9,309 nucleotides of DNA. It comes from Clostridia bacterium. GTDB lineage: Bacteria > Bacillota > Clostridia > Oscillospirales > CAG-272. The notes beneath the pieces are model-generated. The model was not told the origin of the DNA. It searched no databases and was given only the letters and a program-made list of their open reading frames with translations. The translations under genes were made by a program, and so were the position numbers. The stretch is from NCBI GenBank assembly GCA_900753285.1, contig CAADYN010000226.1, forward strand, positions 1 through 9,309, written 5' to 3'. Positions within the stretch are counted from its first letter, which is position 1; every line of letters starts with the position of its first letter. Of this stretch, positions 5,019 through 9,309 are shown piece after piece.

Positions 5019-6935
5019 TTAATCTCCGTTATTTTTCGTTTTAGTTTGTCCTCTGAAGTGGTTGTAGATGTTCTCCGCGTCTGTTTGGCTGATTCCCGGA
5101 ACTTCGGCTATCTCATGCTCGGTTGCGTTTTTCAGTGCCGTCAGCGAGCCGAAATGTGAGAGCAGGAGCTTCGACTTTGCCGGACCTATGCCGTGTATCT
5201 TCTCAAGGGATGAAGTTTTGAGCGTTTTTCTTTTTGCGCCTGTCATTCTGCCGACGGTGTAGCGGTGAACCTCCTCCTGAATCTCGTATATGAGACGGAA
5301 AACATCGGGGTGGCGCGCAATGTTCAGCTCGTTTTCTTCGTCCGTGAGCGTGCGCGTCTTGTGGTGCTCGTCCTTTACCATACCGAAAACGGGGATCTCA
5401 ACTCCCTTTTCACGCATAAGCTCCTTTATGACTGAAACATGTCCCTTGCCGCCGTCGAGCAGTATGAGATCCGGGCATTCGCTCATCGAGCTGTTTTCTT
5501 CCCCGATGTGCGCGAGCCGGCGTGATATAGCTTCGGTCATCGAGGCGTAGTCGTCCTGTATCGCAGTCGAGCGGATATTGAACGTGCGGTATTCGGATTT
5601 TTTCAGCTTTCCGTCAACCGCGACTACCATTCCGGCTGTTATGTGCTCGTCGCCGAGGTTTGAGATATCGTAAGCTTCGATACGCTGGGGAACGACTTCA
5701 AGACACAGCATCTGCGCAAGGTTGACGAGAGTTTTTTCGCGGTCGGACTCGTGCCGTACATAGTTAGCCGAGTGGTCGGCCGCATCCTTCACTGCCATAG
5801 CGCAGAGATACTTTGACGCACCCTTTTTCGGCGTCCGTATTGTCACTCTCCTGCCGGATCTTTCGGTGAGGTAGTCAGAAAGCAGAATTCTGTCGTGCTC
5901 CGGCAGTTCAAAAGAGAGCAGAATCTCAGCCGGAATGTACTCTCGCGACTGGTACAGCGACATAACGAACGAGGAAAGCGGTGAGTCTCCGTCGTCGTCT
6001 GCGTTTTCAGAAATGTCGCTGGAGAGTGTTATCTCGTCCTTGCCGAAAACAAAGTGCTCGCTGTCCGTGATGTACCCGCTTCTGATGTAGAATACCGTAG
6101 CGCAATCGCGGAACCGCACGCCCTCGCCCTCGTATTTCGTCATGTGCAGACCGATAACGTCGCATTCCGTGGTGGGATCTCCGACAGCCTTTTGTCTTTC
6201 GCCGAGCTTTCGGAGAGCTTCGATAGCGTCACGGCATCTTGCAGCCTCTTCAAACTCAAGCTCGTCCGACGCGCGCATCATTTTTTCGGTGAGGGAGCGA
6301 ATCACGTCCTGTGTTCCTCCGCGCAGTATCTCCGCCGCACGGTCTATGGCTTCACGGTATTCCTCCGCCGATATTTCTCCCGTGCAGACTCCCATGCATC
6401 GCCCGATTTGGTAGTAGACACAGGGCCTGTCCTTTCCGATGTCCTCGGGGAATTTTTTCTTGCACGTCGGAATGCCGAGAGTTCTTTCAAGCTGAGCAAT
6501 GGTCGTGAATACTGTCGAGGTCGAAGAATACGGTCCGAAATACAGCGCGCCGTCGGGAAGTCTCTTTCGCGTCATGGTTATTCTCGGGTACAATGATTTT
6601 ATGCCGATTCTGATGTACGGATAAGACTTTGCGTCCTTCAGGCGGATGTTATATTTGGGGGTGTATTGCTTTATGAGACTGTTTTCGAGAGCGAGAGCTT
6701 CCATTTCCGTGTCGCAGGTGATGAATCTGAAGTCATGCACCGACGCCGCCATCTGTGTGGTCTTTTCGTCATGTGCGCCGTGGAAATACTGTGATACCCG
6801 GTCTCGGAGCGAGCGTGACTTGCCGACGTATATGACCTGTCCGTTTTCGTTCTGCATGATGTAGACGCCGGGAGTGCGGGGAAGAGAAGCGGATTTTTCC
6901 CGAAGCCAGTCGATATTTTTTGAGATTTGAGGCAT
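5019..6935 (-). CDS. uvrC: UvrABC excinuclease subunit C
   Basis: Makes the two incisions flanking a DNA lesion once UvrA/UvrB have loaded, in nucleotide excision repair. The 638 residues are full length. The N-terminal GIY-YIG nuclease (about 18-96) has PGVYIM, VIYVGKS (Y36) and LALENSLIKQYTPKYN with E84. C158, C172, C180 and C184 match the spacing of the four-cysteine iron-sulfur cluster known in UvrC. A UVR domain (about 208-243, including LEFEEAARCRDAI) binds UvrB. The RNase H-like 5'-incision domain shows YDISN (D423), LLDGGKGH (D494) and EVHRYT (H557), the expected catalytic set. Two helix-hairpin-helix motifs (about 576-628, HGIGPAKSKLL and VPGISQTDAENI) end the protein. The ribosome binding site is poor: AGGA ends only 2 nt before ATG, and no better in-frame start exists. 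It is first of the uvrC-rsmD-coaD set. Confidence 0.98.
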   Translation of the reverse strand: MPQISKNIDWLREKSASLPRTPGVYIMQNENGQVIYVGKSRSLRDRVSQYFHGAHDEKTTQMAASVHDFRFITCDTEMEALALENSLIKQYTPKYNIRLKDAKSYPYIRIGIKSLYPRITMTRKRLPDGALYFGPYSSTSTVFTTIAQLERTLGIPTCKKKFPEDIGKDRPCVYYQIGRCMGVCTGEISAEEYREAIDRAAEILRGGTQDVIRSLTEKMMRASDELEFEEAARCRDAIEALRKLGERQKAVGDPTTECDVIGLHMTKYEGEGVRFRDCATVFYIRSGYITDSEHFVFGKDEITLSSDISENADDDGDSPLSSFVMSLYQSREYIPAEILLSFELPEHDRILLSDYLTERSGRRVTIRTPKKGASKYLCAMAVKDAADHSANYVRHESDREKTLVNLAQMLCLEVVPQRIEAYDISNLGDEHITAGMVVAVDGKLKKSEYRTFNIRSTAIQDDYASMTEAISRRLAHIGEENSSMSECPDLILLDGGKGHVSVIKELMREKGVEIPVFGMVKDEHHKTRTLTDEENELNIARHPDVFRLIYEIQEEVHRYTVGRMTGAKRKTLKTSSLEKIHGIGPAKSKLLLSHFGSLTALKNATEHEIAEVPGISQTDAENIYNHFRGQTKTKNNGD

Positions 6936-6947
6936 ATTCCTACATAA

Positions 6948-6987
6948 TAAAGTGAGCGAGGGCAGAAAACCACCATCGCTCAGCTTA
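6948..6987 (-). terminator. Hairpin between ptsH and uvrC (possible partial terminator)
   Basis: Read on the minus strand, TGAGCGA (6982-6976) pairs perfectly with TCGCTCA (6959-6953). It is extended outward across a C-C mismatch by TAAG/CTTTA pairs, and inward by GG/CC. The distal arm runs into CTTTATTATG, a short and interrupted U tract, so read-through into uvrC is likely. A -10-like TATAAT at 6998-6993 sits directly upstream. Confidence 0.5.
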
Positions 6988-6992
6988 CATTA

Positions 6993-6998
6993 ATTATA
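6993..6998 (-). promoter_or_regulatory. Candidate -10 box upstream of uvrC
   Basis: The minus strand reads TATAAT here, 58 nt before the uvrC ATG and just after the ptsH stop. No convincing -35 is found 16-18 nt upstream (CTTTGC/GCTTTG only), so this is a weak or accidental promoter in A/T-rich sequence. Confidence 0.2.
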
Positions 6999-7007
6999 AC
7001 TTAAAAA

Positions 7008-7271
7008 TTATTCGGCAAAGCCTGTGTCGATAAGTGCGGCAAGACCGTCGAGTGCATCCTGTTCGTCGGAACCGTCTGCTATCAAAGTGATTGTCATTCC
7101 CTTTACGATACCGAGGGAAAGCACGCCGAGAAGGCTCTTCGCGTTAACTCTTCTGTCGTCCTTTTCGATCCAAATAGAACTCTTGTAGGAGTTAGCTTTC
7201 TGAATGAAGAATGTAGCCGGTCTTGCATGGAGACCTACATTGTTCTGTATTGTAACATCGCGAGATATCAT
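7008..7271 (-). CDS. ptsH: HPr-family phosphocarrier protein
   Basis: Cytoplasmic phosphocarrier of the sugar phosphotransferase system (PTS): accepts phosphate from enzyme I on His15 and passes it to EIIA proteins. In Firmicutes it is also phosphorylated on Ser46 by HPr kinase to serve as CcpA corepressor. The 87-residue length is exact for HPr. GLHARPAT (13-20) contains His15 and Arg17, and VNAKSLLGVLSLGI (42-55) contains Ser46 with the usual hydrophobic docking patch, so both phosphorylation sites are intact; a Crh paralogue would normally lack His15. GGAG lies 8 nt before ATG. In many Firmicutes an HPr/Crh gene closes a cluster containing uvrC, hprK, rapZ and whiA; here it directly precedes uvrC with no hprK in view. 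No enzyme I gene is adjacent, so a regulatory HPr paralogue is also possible. Confidence 0.93.
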   Translation of the reverse strand: MISRDVTIQNNVGLHARPATFFIQKANSYKSSIWIEKDDRRVNAKSLLGVLSLGIVKGMTITLIADGSDEQDALDGLAALIDTGFAE

Positions 7272-7300
7272 ATTATACGCTCCATAATATTAAAATATGC

Positions 7301-7344
7301 GGCAATTCCGAATAGGGGAAATGCCAAAGATGACTGCACCTTTG
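7301..7344 (-). promoter_or_regulatory. Structured leader of ptsH (two consecutive hairpins)
   Basis: On the minus strand CAAAG (7344-7340) can pair with CTTTG (7329-7325). Immediately after, GGCATTTCC (7325-7317) pairs with GGAATTGCC (7309-7301), 8 of 9 bp around a 7-nt loop. The second stem is followed by a weak A/U tract (ATATTTTAATATT). This could be an attenuator or stability element; it matches no riboswitch class that I recognise. Confidence 0.3.
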
Positions 7345-7355
7345 TACTTACCTTT

Positions 7356-7384
7356 ATTATATCAAAAACTCCGATTTAAATCAA
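7356..7384 (-). promoter_or_regulatory. Extended -10 sigma-A promoter of ptsH
   Basis: On the minus strand the -35 is TTGATT (7384-7379, 4/6), the spacer is 17 nt and the -10 is a perfect TATAAT (7361-7356) preceded by TGA (extended -10). The start near 7349 gives a leader of about 78 nt, longer than a ribosome binding site alone needs. Confidence 0.82.
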
Positions 7385-7401
7385 TAGCTTTAGAAATTTT
7401 T

Positions 7402-7436
7402 TTAATGGCATTCTAAACAACAAGTTCGCCCATTAA
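7402..7436 (-). other. Inverted repeat downstream of ileS
   Basis: TTAATGG (7402-7408) and CCATTAA (7430-7436) are a perfect 7-bp inverted repeat, with one more C-G pair possible past a bulge. It lies 40 nt after the ileS stop on the minus strand. The base run that follows on that strand is A-rich, not T-rich, so it is not a standard intrinsic terminator. It may mark a processed ileS mRNA end or be a binding site ahead of the ptsH promoter. The remaining ileS-ptsH intergenic sequence is plain A/T-rich DNA. Confidence 0.3.
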
Positions 7437-7475
7437 CTACCAAAATTTTAATAATTATGCGTATTTATGAAAGAA

Positions 7476-9309
7476 TTACAGCTTCTTTACAGAAATAGTA
7501 ACGTTTTCGCCGTTGATGTCCCAATCCTTTTCGAGGTCGGAGTCAATTTTTTCTTCAAACACGAGCTTGTCGCAGAGTACGCTTGAGGTAAGCTCATCGG
7601 GAGACGCCTTTACTATGCTCTCAACCTTCTCGCTTCCGCATACAGATACCGCGATGTGGTCGGTGACAACGAAACCGGCTTCCTTGCGCATTGTCTGAAC
7701 CTTTGAGATAAGCTCACGAACGAATCCTTCCGCGATAAGCTCATCTGTGAGGGTTGTGTCGAGCGCAACCGTTACGCCGTTATCGTTTACCGTGAAGAAG
7801 CCTTCCTTCTGCTTAACTTCGATGAGAAGGTCGCCTTCTTCGAGTGCTGCGTTTTCTCCGCCGAGGTCGAGGTTCAGCACACCGGTGGATTTCAGCTCAG
7901 CCATAGCGGCGTTTCCGTCAAAATCGTCGTTCTGGAGTACGGTGCGTATCTTTCCGAGCAGCTTGCCGTATTTAGGACCGACTGTCTTGAGGTTCGGCTT
8001 GAATGAGTATGAGGACAGCGCGGACATATCGTCGACTACCTTGACTTCCTTGACGTTAAGCTCATCGCGGATGATGTCGGTGTAGAACGAGCCGAGTCCG
8101 ACAGCGCCTTCTGCCTTAACGTAAAGCGTGGAGAGCGGTTGACGGTTCTTGATGTTGGCGCCGTTTCTTGCTGCACGACCGAGAACTACAATGTCAACGA
8201 CCTTCTTCATGTTGTCTTCAAGCTCCTTGTCGATGAGAGTTTCGTCAACTTCGGGGAAGGAGCAGAGATGTACTGATATAGGCGCGTTTTTATCAACGGA
8301 GCAAACGAGATTGCGGTAGATATCGTCAGCCATGAACGGAATCATGGGAGCTGCCGTCTTTGAGAGAGTTACAAGGCAGGTGTAGAGCGTCATGTAAGCT
8401 GCAACCTTGTCGTCGGTCATGTCGATACCCCAGTAACGCTCACGGCAGCGGCGGACGTACCAGTTGGAAAGCTCGTCTACGCATTCGTAAAGCGCTCTTG
8501 CAGCCTCGGGAATCTTGTATTCGGAAAGGTTCTTGTCAACTGCGGCAACGGTGGTGTTCAGAACGGAGAGAATGTAGCGGTCCATTACGGTGAGCGCGCA
8601 GTCTTTGAGGTTATACTTTGTGGGATCGAACGAGTCAATATCGGCGTAGAGCACGTAGAATGCGTAGGTGTTCCAGAGAGTGCCGAGGAACTTTCTCTGA
8701 CCCTCGAGAACTGCCTTGCCGCTGAATCTTGACGGAAGCCACGGAGCGCTGTTTGTGTAGAAGTACCAGCGGATAGCGTCTGCTCCGTAGGTGTTCAGTG
8801 CGTCAAACGGATCGACGGCGTTGCCCTTGGATTTTGACATCTTCTGACCGTTTTCATCCTGTACGTGACCGAGGACTATGACGTTTCTGTAAGGAGCTTT
8901 GTCAAAGAGCAGTGTGGATATAGCCATGAGGGAGTAGAACCAACCGCGCGTCTGGTCAACAGCTTCACTGATGAAGTCGGCGGGGAACTGTCTCTCGAAT
9001 ACTTCTTTGTTTTCAAAAGGATAGTGGTGCTGAGCGAACGGCATTGAACCCGAATCGAACCAACAGTCGATAACTTCGGGAACACGGTGCATCTCTCCTC
9101 CGCACTTCGGGCATTTTATCGTTACCGCGTCGATGTAGGGACGGTGCAGCTCAATGTCATCGGGGCAGTTGTCGCTCATTTCTTTAAGTTCGGCTATGCT
9201 TCCGATAGAGTGGCGGCATCCGCAGGCGGGGCATTCCCAGATGTTGAGAGGTGTACCCCAGTAACGGTTACGCGAGATAGCCCAGTCCTGTACGTTCTCA
9301 AGCCAGTCG
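7476..9309 (-). CDS. ileS: Isoleucyl-tRNA synthetase, type 2 (eukaryote-like), C-terminal 610 residues
   Basis: Charges tRNA-Ile with isoleucine in the cytoplasm. The frame stays open to the right edge, 43 codons beyond the first internal Met, so the gene is truncated; the HIGH motif and most of the editing domain are off-window. Visible, counting from the edge: DWAISRNRYWGTPLNIWEC (8-26), a class Ia hallmark; two cysteine pairs, CPACGC (26-31) and CPKC (66-69), forming a likely zinc site; PEVIDCWFDSGSMPFAQ, then DQTRGWFYSL; and KMSKS (156-160, bases 8829-8843) for ATP activation. A helical anticodon-binding domain follows (about 240-400), then a C-terminal part with VRELISKVQTMRKEAGF. The WFDSGSMPFAQ block and the absence of the C-terminal cysteine zinc finger of E. 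coli-type enzymes point to the eukaryote-like type 2 form, known for natural mupirocin resistance. The ptsH promoter lies downstream, so ileS is probably transcribed separately. Confidence 0.95.
   Translation of the reverse strand, partial: DWLENVQDWAISRNRYWGTPLNIWECPACGCRHSIGSIAELKEMSDNCPDDIELHRPYIDAVTIKCPKCGGEMHRVPEVIDCWFDSGSMPFAQHHYPFENKEVFERQFPADFISEAVDQTRGWFYSLMAISTLLFDKAPYRNVIVLGHVQDENGQKMSKSKGNAVDPFDALNTYGADAIRWYFYTNSAPWLPSRFSGKAVLEGQRKFLGTLWNTYAFYVLYADIDSFDPTKYNLKDCALTVMDRYILSVLNTTVAAVDKNLSEYKIPEAARALYECVDELSNWYVRRCRERYWGIDMTDDKVAAYMTLYTCLVTLSKTAAPMIPFMADDIYRNLVCSVDKNAPISVHLCSFPEVDETLIDKELEDNMKKVVDIVVLGRAARNGANIKNRQPLSTLYVKAEGAVGLGSFYTDIIRDELNVKEVKVVDDMSALSSYSFKPNLKTVGPKYGKLLGKIRTVLQNDDFDGNAAMAELKSTGVLNLDLGGENAALEEGDLLIEVKQKEGFFTVNDNGVTVALDTTLTDELIAEGFVRELISKVQTMRKEAGFVVTDHIAVSVCGSEKVESIVKASPDELTSSVLCDKLVFEEKIDSDLEKDWDINGENVTISVKKL

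Noticed and set aside
6054..6596. A 180-codon open frame on the plus strand
   Set aside because: It lies entirely antisense to uvrC, whose iron-sulfur cysteines and UVR domain are encoded there; the translation is low-complexity with no domain, and no ribosome binding site is evident.
6671..6976. A minus-strand frame overlapping the uvrC 5' end
   Set aside because: Out of frame with the GIY-YIG domain; the composition is that of a frame shadow.
7268..7285. Five-codon minus-strand leader ORF (ATG GAG CGT ATA ATA TGA) overlapping the ptsH start
   Set aside because: It has no ribosome binding site of its own, and the GGAG that serves ptsH lies inside it; most likely chance.
9177..9179. Met codon as a possible start of the synthetase gene
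   Set aside because: The frame continues 43 codons further upstream with essential class Ia sequence (RNRYWGTP and the first CPxC), so this is an internal Met of a truncated gene.
1..9309. CRISPR arrays, tRNA/rRNA genes, transposases, integrases, toxin-antitoxin or phage-defence genes
   Set aside because: No regularly spaced repeats, cloverleaf-like segments or proteins of these families were seen on either strand; the genes are core metabolism plus two exported proteins.

Overview
The window looks like a chromosomal segment of a low-to-mid GC Gram-positive bacterium, most likely an anaerobic member of Clostridia (Bacillota; an Oscillospiraceae/Ruminococcaceae-like gut or rumen lineage). The evidence is consensus sigma-A promoters with 17-nt spacers, AGGAGG/GGAG ribosome binding sites, an HPr carrying both His15 and Ser46, lipoprotein-free Sec signal peptides typical of Firmicutes, and a eukaryote-like (type 2) isoleucyl-tRNA synthetase. 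The taxon is inferred from protein character, not from a search.

Left half, plus strand (1-3842): the 3' end of a Gfo/Idh/MocA-type oxidoreductase gene, then two stand-alone genes for exported proteins. The first is a two-domain 5'-nucleotidase/metallophosphoesterase (582-2387). The second is a 406-residue protein with two Ig-like (BIG2-type) segments and an unrecognised aromatic-rich C-terminal region (2622-3842). Each has its own consensus promoter, signal peptide and downstream hairpin terminator, so they are separate transcription units. Both promoters are preceded by a similar TTGTAAAC...TTAAT element, and the copy before the second gene resembles a catabolite-responsive (cre) site.

Right half, minus strand (3900-9309): housekeeping genes all transcribed leftwards, in the order ileS (5'-truncated by the window edge) > ptsH > uvrC > rsmD > coaD. 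uvrC, rsmD and coaD are tightly packed (1-nt gap, then a 4-nt ATGA overlap) and surely cotranscribed. ptsH has its own extended -10 promoter and a structured leader, and is separated from uvrC by a hairpin that may be a partial terminator. The two halves converge on a strong hairpin at 3851-3901 that can terminate transcription from both sides.

The genes cover isoleucine charging, sugar-transport phosphotransfer and carbon regulation, nucleotide excision repair, 16S rRNA methylation and coenzyme A synthesis, alongside extracellular nucleotide or phosphate scavenging. I found no mobile element, CRISPR array, tRNA, rRNA or defence system. The best candidates for new biology are the unassigned secreted protein and the shared upstream motif; the rest is largely ordinary core genome.
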